Shown here: in pieces, positions 48,359-56,744 of the stretch
Position numbering within the stretch: position 1 is the stretch's first letter
Layout: the number at the start of each line of letters is the position of its first letter
From: Hyphomicrobiales bacterium
Lineage (GTDB): Bacteria > Pseudomonadota > Alphaproteobacteria > Rhizobiales > Rhizobiaceae
Direction of reading: 5' to 3'
Assembly (NCBI GenBank): GCA_900469445.1
Contig: UBXM01000023.1
Coordinates: 140,838-204,837, forward strand
Length of the DNA stretch: 64,000 bases
Program-made: the position numbers and the translations under genes
Notes under the pieces: generated by a model
Told to the model about the DNA's origin: nothing
Database searches by the model: none
What the model saw: the letters and a program-made list of their open reading frames with translations, nothing else

Positions 48359-50743
48359 TCAGAATGTTGCCTTGAGTGCTGCCATGAAGCTTCTCGGTGC
48401 TCCCGGATGGTTTTCCGTGCGGCTGGCAGTGCTTTCGATATATTTCTGATCCGTCAAATTGCGGCCGACGAGCGAGAAATCGAGATTGTCGTTGATCTTG
48501 TAGGAAACCAGCGCGTCGAGGCGATAATAACCGTCGACGAAGAAACTGTTGTCCAGATCGCCGGTACGCTCCCCGACTGCTGTCACGCCCGCGCCGAGCT
48601 TCAGGCCTTCGAGCTGACCGGACTGGAACTCGTAGGTGCTCCAGAGACTACCACTCCAGCGTGGTGCGCCGATCAACCGGTTGCCGACCGCATAATTGTC
48701 GTCCTTGGTGACTTCGGCATCCAGATATCCGAGCGAGGCGATGACCTGCCATCCATCGGTGATCTCGCCGGTAATGTCGATTTCCGCGCCGCGTGAGCGC
48801 TGCTGTCCGGTGAGAACGGAATATTCGTCGCCAGTTATCGCGTCCGTAACGGACACGGCCACATTGTCCTTGGTGATCTGGAAGACGGAGAAGGTCGCCG
48901 ACAGCCGGTCCGGGATCAGCTCCGCCTTCAAGCCTGCCTCGATCTGCCAGCCCTCTTCCGCGTCGAGCGGCGTGTTGTCCCTGCCGACCGCGCTTTGCGG
49001 CATGAAGCTCGTGGCATAGCTCGTATAGAAGGAGAGCCGATCGGTCGGCTGATAGACGAGCCCGGCGCGCCAGGTCAGCGCGCCATCGCTCATCGGCAGT
49101 TTTTCGTCGAAATCGGACTCCACCTCGTTTTCGAAATGGTCGTAACGGAGGCCGATCAGGCCTTTCCATTGTTCGGAAAAGTCGATCTGGTCCTGCAGGT
49201 AGACGGACGAGGTGATGATGTCCTGCAGATAGGCATTGTTGGGTGTCGCAGGCACCATCGGCGCGCCATAGACCGGATCGTAAATGTCGATATCCGCAAT
49301 GGATGAGCGGGCTGACCAGAAATCCATTCGCGAACGGACGTGCTCGACACCCGTCAAGACGGTGTGACCGACATTGCCGGTATCGAACGTCATGATCGTC
49401 TCGAACTGGAGATCGAGATTCTGCATGTCCTCGATCCGGTCGGAATAACGGCGGCGGAGCGTCCTGCCGTCGTCGCGAAGTCCCTGAAAATCGATGCCGG
49501 TGTCGCGGGTGTAAGCGTCGTCATAACGAACTGTGCTGCGGAATTTCAGCCATTCCAGTGCCTGGTGTTCGGCGGTCAGCGCGATCCGCGTCTTGCGCGA
49601 ATCCACCATCGACCAGTCCTCGCCGAGGAAACGGTCATAGGGCTCGATAACCTCGTTATCCGCGCCGACGATCAGGCCACGGTCGAATGGCTGCTTCTGT
49701 CTCGTGCGGTCGACACTCAGACTGACACGCGTATCCTCGTCCGGGTTCCACTCCAGAACACCGCCGATATACTGGCGTTCGCTGTCGTTGCGATGATCGA
49801 TGAAGCCTTCCTCGCGCTGGGCGGCACCGGTGATGCGGCCGGTCAGGGTGGCGTCGTCATTCAGCGGCCCGCTGGCGGTTGCCTCCGCGCGGCGGAAGCC
49901 GAAACTGCCGAGCTGTGTCGTTGCTTCCGCGGTCGGCGTGTCGGTCGGCCGACGCGTGACGATATTGATCAGTCCGCCGGGTTCGCCGCGGCCGTAAAGA
50001 ACGGATGCGGGACCTTTGAGCACTTCGACCCGCTCGACGCCGGCCAGATCCGGATTGACCTCCGGGCGGCTCCCGGTTGCGTTGAGCACCGAACCGTCGA
50101 TGGCGTAATTGTTCGACGAGAAGCCGCGCGTGACGAAGGTTTCGGCACGGTTGCCGCCCGTATTGCTCTGCTGCACGTTGGAGACGTTCTGCAATGCCTG
50201 GGTGAGTGTCGTCGCCTGCTGGTCAACCATGACGCTGCGCTTGACCACCTGGATCGACTGCGGCACGTCTCTGAGCGGTGTATCCGTTTTCGTTCCGACG
50301 CTGCTTTCGGTTGCCTCGTAGCTTCCTGGCGCGTCACCGCCCTGCAGCACGATGGGTTCCAGTGCCGTTGCGCTGTCGGCTGCCGCACCATCCGTGCCCT
50401 GTTGAGGGGAGACGATCGTCACGCTGTCATTGGCGCCGAAGCTGAAACGCAGGCCGGTGCCCGACAGAAGCTGCTGTAAAGCCTGCTGCTCGGACAGCTG
50501 GCCGCTCACCCGCTGGCTTCTGGTTTCTGTCGGAAGGGCACCGTCATAGATGATGTTGGTGCCCGTTATCGAGGCGTAGCGGACAAGGGCGGATGCAATC
50601 GGCTGGGCGGGAATATCGAAAGCGGAGACGGTCGACTGAGCATGAGCTACAGCCGGTAGAAGAAGCATAGCCGATACGCTGGCGAGAAGCCGCGTATTGC
50701 GCCAGAAGCCACCGGTTCCGTTCTGAATATTCCGCGTCGACAT
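48359..50743 (-). CDS. TonB-dependent siderophore receptor with STN signalling domain
   Basis: A 794-residue outer-membrane receptor. A signal peptide ending VAHAQ is followed by an STN domain (FDIPAQPIASALVRYASITGTNIIYD, LSEQQALQQLLSGTGLRFSF), used to signal through FecR. The plug (TPLRDVPQSIQVVKRSVM, ERVEVLKGPASVLYGRGEPGGLINIVTRRP) and a 22-strand barrel ending in SRTENHPGAPRSFMAALKATF follow. The STN domain and adjacent FecR/FecI show that receptor occupancy induces the system. The ligand (ferric citrate, hydroxamate or catecholate) cannot be read from the sequence. Confidence 0.94.
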   Translation of the reverse strand: MSTRNIQNGTGGFWRNTRLLASVSAMLLLPAVAHAQSTVSAFDIPAQPIASALVRYASITGTNIIYDGALPTETRSQRVSGQLSEQQALQQLLSGTGLRFSFGANDSVTIVSPQQGTDGAAADSATALEPIVLQGGDAPGSYEATESSVGTKTDTPLRDVPQSIQVVKRSVMVDQQATTLTQALQNVSNVQQSNTGGNRAETFVTRGFSSNNYAIDGSVLNATGSRPEVNPDLAGVERVEVLKGPASVLYGRGEPGGLINIVTRRPTDTPTAEATTQLGSFGFRRAEATASGPLNDDATLTGRITGAAQREEGFIDHRNDSERQYIGGVLEWNPDEDTRVSLSVDRTRQKQPFDRGLIVGADNEVIEPYDRFLGEDWSMVDSRKTRIALTAEHQALEWLKFRSTVRYDDAYTRDTGIDFQGLRDDGRTLRRRYSDRIEDMQNLDLQFETIMTFDTGNVGHTVLTGVEHVRSRMDFWSARSSIADIDIYDPVYGAPMVPATPNNAYLQDIITSSVYLQDQIDFSEQWKGLIGLRYDHFENEVESDFDEKLPMSDGALTWRAGLVYQPTDRLSFYTSYATSFMPQSAVGRDNTPLDAEEGWQIEAGLKAELIPDRLSATFSVFQITKDNVAVSVTDAITGDEYSVLTGQQRSRGAEIDITGEITDGWQVIASLGYLDAEVTKDDNYAVGNRLIGAPRWSGSLWSTYEFQSGQLEGLKLGAGVTAVGERTGDLDNSFFVDGYYRLDALVSYKINDNLDFSLVGRNLTDQKYIESTASRTENHPGAPRSFMAALKATF

Positions 50744-50838
50744 GGTACCCCCTGCTGGTCTCTGCCGGGCTTGATCAAAGCCCTCTGGCGTTGAGTACGA
50801 AGCAGGGAAGCGAAAACCTGAGTGTAAAATGAAATTTT

Positions 50839-51780
50839 CTAGATCTTTTTTGCGGACACCAGGGTGAGATAGGGCGTGTAGCCGGAAAGCGCGATCGGCA
50901 AACCCTGTTCCAGCGTCTTGTCGATATCGGCCATGTCGTTGACATCGATGATCGCGGTGACCGGACGTTGTGCCAGTGTCGGGTCCAGAATGACCAGGTG
51001 GCCATTGCGCCAGCGGTTGATCTCCTCGACGATTTCACCGAGCGGGCGGGCTAGAAAAACGAGGCGGCGTTGACGCCGGGCAAGGCGGCTGTCGATCTCG
51101 CTGGAGGTGACGGGACCGAAGCGATCGGCTGCCCAATCCAGCGCCTGGCCTTCCGCGAGATCGATCATCTGCCCATGCGCCTCGACCCGGACGCTATGCT
51201 CGGTGACGGCGACGCTGGTGCGCCCGGAAGAGATCGAGACGGAATAGGCCGTGCCGAGTGCGGTGGCGCGCAGCTCGCCGGCTTCCACCACAAAGGGGCG
51301 GCGGGCATCCGGCGCGACCGTGAAATACGCCTCGCCGCTGCGCAACACGATCCGGCGCAGGGTCGGCGTGAAGTCGATCGACACGGCGCTTGCGGCAGAC
51401 AGTTCGATCGTCGAGCCGTCCTCCAGCCGAATGGCATTGGTTTCGCCGGTGCCCGTCGAAAAATCCGGTTGGCGCGTCCAGAGCCAGCCCGATGTGCCCG
51501 CGGTTGCGATCACCAATGCTCCCGTTGCGGTTTTGAGGAAGGAGCGTCGAGAGCCGCTTTGCTCGGCAGGCTTATGCTCGAAGGCGGCGCGTTCCCACAG
51601 TTTTTCGATGCGGGCATAGGCTTGCGCATTGCGGTTGTCGGCGAGAAGCCATGCGCGAAAGCCCTGATGATCCATTTCCGTCGCGTGTTCGTCAAGCAGC
51701 CGGGCAAACCACGCAGCGGCTTCCCGCGATGCGTCATTGTCGCTTCCTGGCATTTGGCTGCCGTTCGATTGCTCGATCAT
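50839..51780 (-). CDS. fecR: FecR-type anti-sigma factor/sigma regulator
   Basis: A 313-residue inner-membrane protein. The N-terminal DUF4880 part (EAAAWFARLLDEHATEMDHQGFRAWLLADNRNAQAYARIEKLWERA) is typical of FecR; a membrane helix follows (FLKTATGALVIATAGTSGWLW), and a periplasmic FecR domain (AIRLEDGSTIELSAASAVSIDFTPTLRRIVLRSGEAYF). It receives the signal from the STN domain of the receptor encoded downstream and controls the FecI-like sigma factor encoded upstream. Confidence 0.95.
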   Translation of the reverse strand: MIEQSNGSQMPGSDNDASREAAAWFARLLDEHATEMDHQGFRAWLLADNRNAQAYARIEKLWERAAFEHKPAEQSGSRRSFLKTATGALVIATAGTSGWLWTRQPDFSTGTGETNAIRLEDGSTIELSAASAVSIDFTPTLRRIVLRSGEAYFTVAPDARRPFVVEAGELRATALGTAYSVSISSGRTSVAVTEHSVRVEAHGQMIDLAEGQALDWAADRFGPVTSSEIDSRLARRQRRLVFLARPLGEIVEEINRWRNGHLVILDPTLAQRPVTAIIDVNDMADIDKTLEQGLPIALSGYTPYLTLVSAKKI

Positions 51781-51855
51781 GGCGTGTTATTTCACCCTGT
51801 CCTGAAAGCTTCACGAATGAGGTTGGTAAAAATCGGGGTCGCGGGCGAAAAAAGT

Positions 51856-52368
51856 TTACGTTTCGGGTCCGTCAAAGCCGTCCAGACGCTCAAGCGCGAC
51901 GACCATGTGACTGAACACGGTTTTCGAGGATATGCCGAGCTTCGCGCCGATTTCGACATAGGTCATGCCATCGATGCGGGCCATGACGAAAACCTCGCGA
52001 GCGCGGGGCGGCAGGGCGGCGATTGCCTCGGACAAGGACCGCATCCGGTCTCGCGCCAGAAGGTGATCTTCCGGCGTCGGCGCATTGTCGGTCAGGAAGT
52101 CGAGATGTTCTACGCCTTCCACGAAGGGCGCGATACGTTGGCGCCGGCGAAAATCGATCGCAAGGTTTCTACCGGTACGAACGACGTAACCTTGCAGCTG
52201 TGATGCTTCCGGCAGTCGTTCACGACGTTCCCATAGTCGCAGGAACGTGTCTTGCACGAGATCTTCCGCCGCGGCATGCGAGCCGACGAACCGCGAAATG
52301 CTGGACAGCAACCGTTTGCGGAGAGTGATAAAAGTGCCGAGCAGGTCCGAAGAAAAGGCCATTTGCAT
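51856..52368 (-). CDS. fecI: FecI-type ECF sigma factor
   Basis: About 170 residues: region 2 FVGSHAAAEDLVQDTFLRLWERRERL and region 4 AIAALPPRAREVFVMARIDGMTYVEIGAKLGISSKTVFSHMVVALERL, the iron-starvation sigma type. It starts at ATG 52368 or 52362; the frame extends further but not family-like. It directs transcription of the receptor and importer when FecR is activated. An AT-rich dyad lies 53 bases upstream. Confidence 0.94.
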   Translation of the reverse strand: MQMAFSSDLLGTFITLRKRLLSSISRFVGSHAAAEDLVQDTFLRLWERRERLPEASQLQGYVVRTGRNLAIDFRRRQRIAPFVEGVEHLDFLTDNAPTPEDHLLARDRMRSLSEAIAALPPRAREVFVMARIDGMTYVEIGAKLGISSKTVFSHMVVALERLDGFDGPET

Positions 52369-52420
52369 GACTGAGCGACTATCAAAGCGCAAATTCAAAC
52401 ACAACGGGCGCAGAGTAAAA

Positions 52421-52433
52421 TATTACTATAATA
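52421..52433 (-). promoter_or_regulatory. Candidate iron-responsive operator/promoter before fecI
   Basis: TATTA-CTA-TAATA is a perfect palindrome within an AT-rich run 53 bases upstream of the FecI start. Fur, RirA and Irr sites of rhizobia are AT-rich dyads, so this could be one; the match to a specific consensus is not clear. Confidence 0.35.
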
Positions 52434-52620
52434 GTCATGTTTGGTTTTGATATGCATCGTGCCGTTGCGCGTGGGACACGCTCCACCGCCTGCTCAACTC
52501 CTTAAGGGCAAGGGCATGGAAGCCGTTGAATATCGCTGATTTTGCATGTCTGGATCTCCCGAATCTAAAAGGTCACTTGTTATTCAAGCGAAGTGTAGGG
52601 TTCGGACATTGTTTTTGCAC

Positions 52621-52666
52621 AAAAAAACAGCCCGAACACGCGACTTCGCGCAGAATGTCCGGGCTG
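52621..52666 (-). terminator. Intrinsic terminator of the second RraA gene
   Basis: On the minus strand an 11-bp stem with one mismatch (52656-52666 with 52628-52638) is followed by seven Ts (52627-52621). It lies 40 bases after the RraA stop. Confidence 0.88.
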
Positions 52667-52706
52667 CATAACTCATGGCGGTTTGAAACTGGAGAGGGAA
52701 GGCTTG

Positions 52707-53381
52707 CTAGGCTGAAACCTCACAACCCAATTTGGTCAGCGCGGCATCGACCCACGCGCGATCGTTCTTGCCTGCTTTGATATTTTCCATCTGTTTTGTT
52801 TCCGCGGCATGCTTTTTCGATGCTGCCTCGAAAATCTGCTCGGCGCTATCCATCGCCACAGACACAAGCCCATCGGCGTCACCGCAGATAAGATCTCCAG
52901 GATTGATGACCATTCCATTTATTGCAATCGGAACGTTCACTTCACCAGGTCCGTCCTTGTAAGGGCCGCGATGTGTCACGCCGCATGCGAATACCGGGAA
53001 GCTGCCAGCCAAAAGTTCTGCGCTGTCGCGGATCGCGCCATAAATAACGACTCCTCCGAGGCCGCGTTTTTCCGCATGCGCCACCATCAGTTCACCGATA
53101 ATGGCATTGGAAAGATCGCCTCCAGCGTCCACGACAATGATGTCGCCGGGCTCCGCGATGTCGAGCGCCTTGTGGACCATCAGGTTGTCGCCGGGGCGTG
53201 CCTTGACCGTGACGGCCGGTCCGACCATGTTTCCGCCCGTATAAAAAGGCCGCAGCGCCGCGCCGCCTGCGGACATTCGGCTCATCACGTCACTGATATT
53301 GGCAACCGGAAGCGCCCGAAACGCCTCAACCCACTTTGCATCAACCTTGCGCTCGCGTTTGCAAATGCGAAAACCAATCAT
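52707..53381 (-). CDS. RraA-family aldolase/decarboxylase, copy 2
   Basis: A 224-residue RraA-family enzyme, starting MIGFRICKRERKVD at ATG 53381 with AGGAGG six bases upstream. Shared with the copy at 17584: FRALPVANISDVMSR, GPAVTVKARPGDNLMVHKALDIAEPGDIIVVDAGGDLSNAIIGELM, GVVIYGAIRDSAEL, GPYKDGPGEVNVPI. The Arg-Asp pair is intact, so aldolase or oxaloacetate decarboxylase activity is likely. It lies behind a hydroxyacid dehydrogenase in a locus with a tripartite tricarboxylate importer, and ends in an intrinsic terminator. Confidence 0.9.
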   Translation of the reverse strand: MIGFRICKRERKVDAKWVEAFRALPVANISDVMSRMSAGGAALRPFYTGGNMVGPAVTVKARPGDNLMVHKALDIAEPGDIIVVDAGGDLSNAIIGELMVAHAEKRGLGGVVIYGAIRDSAELLAGSFPVFACGVTHRGPYKDGPGEVNVPIAINGMVINPGDLICGDADGLVSVAMDSAEQIFEAASKKHAAETKQMENIKAGKNDRAWVDAALTKLGCEVSA

Positions 53382-53412
53382 TCCATTCCTCCTTTTTGAA
53401 ACATTGTGCCGC

Positions 53413-54414
53413 TTATGCCGCAGCGATGAGATCCCGGTTGGCGAGAGCCCTGTCATCGAAGCTTCGTCCTTCCAGAACATCGATGATGTGCTGGGCGCTT
53501 TGTACCGCCATGTTGCGCAGCGCAGAGCGGCTGGCTCCCCCGACATGCGGTGTCGCGATCACATTGGGCAGTGACCATAGCGGATTGTCCGTCGCAGGCG
53601 GCTCGATCTCGAAACTGTCCAGAGCTGCGCCGGCGATTGTTCCCGATTGCAGCGCCTGAATGAGTGCCGCTTCATCGACAACGGCGCCCCGAGCCGTGTT
53701 GACGAGAAATGCCGTCGGCTTCATCAGCGCCAACCTTTCGGTATTGATCAGGTGATGGGTCTGGGGCATGAGCGGGCAATGGAGGCTGACAATATCCGCC
53801 ACCTCCAATACGCGATCGAGATCGCGGCTGACCTTTACTTCGGCAGTGTCGCCGGCAAACGGATCATAGGCGACGATCTGCATGCCGAGGCCTCTTGCGA
53901 GCGATGCCGCCCGCTGGCCGATCTCGCCATAACCGATGACGCCAAAAACGGCGCCTGACAGATCGCGACCCACATATTTCGTCTTCGGCCAGCTACCACC
54001 TTTCACAGCGGCGTTCAGGGGAACGACGTCCTTCATCAGGCTGACCGTCAGACCGATTGCCAGCTCCGCCACCGACTGGGCATTGGCTGCCAAAGCCCGC
54101 AGGACCGGAATGCCGCGGTCGGAGGCTGCCGAGAGATCGATGTTGTCGACACCGCTACCATGCTTGGCGATCACGCGAAGGCGCGGCGATGAACCAATAA
54201 CCGATCTGTCGATATTGCCCTGACGAACGAGAATCGCATCGACCTCCCGGTCCCGGGCGATTGCAGCCAAATCTTCCGATGTGGAATAGGCCGGCGCATA
54301 GATTGTTTCGACATTATGCGAGGCGAGCAATTCTCGAGCCTCTTCAACCAATTCGGCGCCGGTTACCATGACCCGCGCCATTCGGCTGATTCCCGTTGGG
54401 GTTGTCGTATTCAT
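53413..54414 (-). CDS. D-isomer specific 2-hydroxyacid dehydrogenase (SerA-like)
   Basis: A 333-residue NAD-dependent dehydrogenase: nucleotide fold VFGVIGYGEIGQRAASLARGLGMQIVAYDPF, catalytic Arg in VNTARGAVVDEAALIQAL, Glu in DSFEIEPP, His in IATPHVGGASRSAL. It oxidises or reduces a 2-hydroxyacid/2-oxoacid. ATG 54414 has GGAGGAG upstream. The gene leads the minus-strand unit with RraA (31 bases apart) and is divergent from IclR. With the FMN oxidase at 58323, both D- and L-2-hydroxyacids could be handled. Confidence 0.92.
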   Translation of the reverse strand: MNTTTPTGISRMARVMVTGAELVEEARELLASHNVETIYAPAYSTSEDLAAIARDREVDAILVRQGNIDRSVIGSSPRLRVIAKHGSGVDNIDLSAASDRGIPVLRALAANAQSVAELAIGLTVSLMKDVVPLNAAVKGGSWPKTKYVGRDLSGAVFGVIGYGEIGQRAASLARGLGMQIVAYDPFAGDTAEVKVSRDLDRVLEVADIVSLHCPLMPQTHHLINTERLALMKPTAFLVNTARGAVVDEAALIQALQSGTIAGAALDSFEIEPPATDNPLWSLPNVIATPHVGGASRSALRNMAVQSAQHIIDVLEGRSFDDRALANRDLIAAA

Positions 54415-54510
54415 ATGCTCCTCCATGCAATCCGATCGACAGAACGTCTGAACGGGTGGCTTGCCCGTTGACGAATGTCATTTATCGCGTATTGTACTAA
54501 TTGAAAAGGT

Positions 54511-54527
54511 GTTGTACCTAGTACAAC
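54511..54527. promoter_or_regulatory. IclR operator, 17-bp perfect dyad
   Basis: GTTGTAC-CTA-GTACAAC is a perfect inverted repeat in the divergent gap between the hydroxyacid dehydrogenase and IclR genes. The size and symmetry suit an IclR-family dimer, so it may control both directions. Confidence 0.65.
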
Positions 54528-54562
54528 GTACGAAGTGATGAACACCTTTTTGGGAGGAGCCC

Positions 54563-55264
54563 ATGCCTGGAAATTCAGCCGGCGTTGCAGCTGTTGAGCG
54601 CGCCGCATCATTGCTGGAAGCATTTACCGACCGTGATTACACGCTGTCGTTGGGCGAGCTTGCGCGCCGCGTTGAGCTCGACAAATCCACGGTTCTGCGC
54701 ATCGCCCGTTCACTGGCAAAGCATCAGTTACTCGTCCGCAACGATGATGCGAGCTGGCGTCTCGGTCCCACGCTCATGAAGCTTGGAAATATCTACCAAT
54801 CGACCTTCCGTGCCTCCGACATCATTGAGCCTCTGCTCGCCGATTTGGTGACGCAGACGGGCGAAAGCGCTGCGATCTATGTTCGGGAAGGCGACGAGCG
54901 CGTCTGCCTGTTCCGACATGACTCGCATCAGTCAATTCGCCATTCTGCACGCGTCGGTAGTACCTATCCGCTCGACCGGGGTGCGCCCGGGCGTGTCATC
55001 TTGGCTTTTATTGATCGCCCGGGTTCGATTTACGACGAAATTCGCAAGGCAGGTTTTTACGCGACGGCCGGTGAACGCGATCCGCAGGTCGCCAGCGTCG
55101 CGGTGCCGATATTTCGCGATGGCGCCACTCTTTTTGGTTCACTCGCTTTGACCGGTCCGCCTGCTCGTTTCTCGGAAGATGCAATCAAGAAAAATCTCGA
55201 AATTCTTCAAGTGGCTGCGCGGAAACTATCCGTAGCCATGGGGGGAGAACCCGGCACAACATAG
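54563..55264 (+). CDS. IclR-family transcriptional regulator
   Basis: A 233-residue regulator with GGGAGGAG before its ATG. The HTH reads GVAAVERAASLLEAFTDRDYTLSLGELARRVELDKSTVLRIARSLAKHQLL; the effector GAF-like domain has TGESAAIYVREGDERVCLFR and YPLDRGAPGRVILAF. It precedes the TctCBA genes and faces the dehydrogenase-RraA unit, so it is the likely regulator of the whole hydroxyacid locus. Confidence 0.94.
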   Translation: MPGNSAGVAAVERAASLLEAFTDRDYTLSLGELARRVELDKSTVLRIARSLAKHQLLVRNDDASWRLGPTLMKLGNIYQSTFRASDIIEPLLADLVTQTGESAAIYVREGDERVCLFRHDSHQSIRHSARVGSTYPLDRGAPGRVILAFIDRPGSIYDEIRKAGFYATAGERDPQVASVAVPIFRDGATLFGSLALTGPPARFSEDAIKKNLEILQVAARKLSVAMGGEPGTT

Positions 55265-55305
55265 CGCGGGAGCCGGGCCCGCCACTATCCAATGGAGGAT
55301 TGGAC

Positions 55306-56265
55306 ATGACGCATTGCAAGATAAAATTCGCATTCGCTGCCGCGGTATTTGCCGCGTCGGCCTCTTATGCTCACGCCGAATGGCCGAATGACCGCCCGAT
55401 CCAGATGATTGTGGCCTTTGCTCCGGGCGGCAGCACGGACGTCATGGCGCGCGCCATCGAACCGTTCCTGGAAAAAGAACTCGGCGCCGACATCGTCATC
55501 GAAAACCGGCCCGGCGCATCCGGCGAGATTGCCTATACGGCGCTGTCCAAGGCAAAGCCGGACGGCTACACTTTCTCCTACATCAACACACCGGGCTACC
55601 TGTCGATGCAGGTGCAGCGCAAGCTTGGTTACGATCCCAAGACGATCAAGCCGATCGTCCGCATCGTAGATGACCCGACCGCGATCGTCGTGCCGGCTGC
55701 TTCCGAGATCAAGACGCTGAAGGATTTCGTCGACGCTGCAAAGGCAAAGCCGGGCGCTGTCTCCTACGGCTCTTCCGGTGTTGGCACGGATGACCATCTG
55801 GCGATCATTCTGCTCGGCGCTGCGACCGGCACAACTTTTACCCATATCCCGTTTTCCGGCGCCGGTGAAACCCGCACGGCAATTCTCGGCTCACAGGTCT
55901 CCGGTGGTGGTCTCAACATCAGCGAGTTTGCCGGCAATGACACGTCGGGACTGCGCATGATCGCTCATTTCGGTACGGATCGTTCGCCGCAATTGCCGGA
56001 TGTGCCGACGGCCAAGGAGCAGGGATTTGACGTCGAGATGACGTCCGAACGCGGTATCGCGGCGCCGCGCGAACTGTCGGATGAAATCACCCAGAAATTC
56101 GGCGAAGCCATGAAGAAGGTTCTCGACAATCCCGAATTCCAGAAACAGGCTAAGCAGCTTGCGCTTCCATTGGCTTATCTGTCTGGGCCGGACTGGGAAA
56201 AGCAGATGCCGGATCGTCTGGCACGCTTCCAGAAGATCTGGAATGAAACGCCTTGGGTGAAGTGA
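55306..56265 (+). CDS. tctC: Tripartite tricarboxylate transporter binding protein (TctC/Bug family)
   Basis: A 319-residue periplasmic protein with a signal peptide ending SYAHAE. Bug-family marks are WPNDRPIQMIVAFAPGGSTDVMARAIEP, PGASGEIAYTALSKAKPDGYT and YGSSGVGTDDHLAIILLGAATGTTFTHIPFSGAGE. It binds a carboxylate for TctAB. GGAGG precedes ATG 55306, and its stop overlaps TctB (TGATG). Confidence 0.94.
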   Translation: MTHCKIKFAFAAAVFAASASYAHAEWPNDRPIQMIVAFAPGGSTDVMARAIEPFLEKELGADIVIENRPGASGEIAYTALSKAKPDGYTFSYINTPGYLSMQVQRKLGYDPKTIKPIVRIVDDPTAIVVPAASEIKTLKDFVDAAKAKPGAVSYGSSGVGTDDHLAIILLGAATGTTFTHIPFSGAGETRTAILGSQVSGGGLNISEFAGNDTSGLRMIAHFGTDRSPQLPDVPTAKEQGFDVEMTSERGIAAPRELSDEITQKFGEAMKKVLDNPEFQKQAKQLALPLAYLSGPDWEKQMPDRLARFQKIWNETPWVK

Positions 56266-56723
56266 TGAGCGGCTCCTCCACAGCAAAGCGGGATTTTCCC
56301 GATATCTTGGCGGGGGGCGTGATGATCGGGTTGGGAGCGCTTGGTCTTTGGGCCGGGCGTGACCTCCAGTTCGGCTCGGCTGCGATGATGGGTGCGGGCT
56401 TTTTGCCGGATGTGATCTGCGGGATGCTGATCGCGATCGGTGCGTATGTCCTGATCAAAGCGTTGGGCAAGGCCTACGAACCGTTCGACGAGTCAAACTT
56501 CAAACCTCTGATCATTCTCGTCGTCGCAATCGCCGGCTTCGCTTTCATGTCGGAAACGTTGGGTTTTATCGTCTCAACGATCTGGCTTCTCGTGATCGGC
56601 AGTCTTGCTGATCAGGAGTCGCGCTGGCGCGAGATCGCGATCTCCACCGTCCTGCTGACGATCTTTGGCGCTCTCGTCTTCATCTACGGCCTCGGCGTTC
56701 AGATGCCGATCCTGCCGTTCTGA
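56265..56723 (+). CDS. tctB: Tripartite tricarboxylate transporter small permease (TctB)
   Basis: A 152-residue four-helix membrane protein: DILAGGVMIGLGALGLWAGRDLQFGSAAMMGAGFLPDVICG carries the family's hallmark after the first helix. Its ATG overlaps the TctC stop, and TctA starts 21 bases later. TctB is the small subunit of the importer. Confidence 0.9.
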   Translation: MSGSSTAKRDFPDILAGGVMIGLGALGLWAGRDLQFGSAAMMGAGFLPDVICGMLIAIGAYVLIKALGKAYEPFDESNFKPLIILVVAIAGFAFMSETLGFIVSTIWLLVIGSLADQESRWREIAISTVLLTIFGALVFIYGLGVQMPILPF

Positions 56724-56744
56724 TCGAGACTGGAAGGAATACCC

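Larger units (their letters stand above)
52369..52706. other. Regulatory/terminator region between fecI and the second RraA locus
   Basis: About 340 bp without a gene. It contains an AT-rich dyad before fecI and the intrinsic terminator of the RraA gene. Confidence 0.55.

Noticed and set aside
49340..50479. Plus-strand frame of about 380 codons opposite the TonB receptor
   Set aside because: Shadow of the receptor gene, no ribosome site or recognisable motif.
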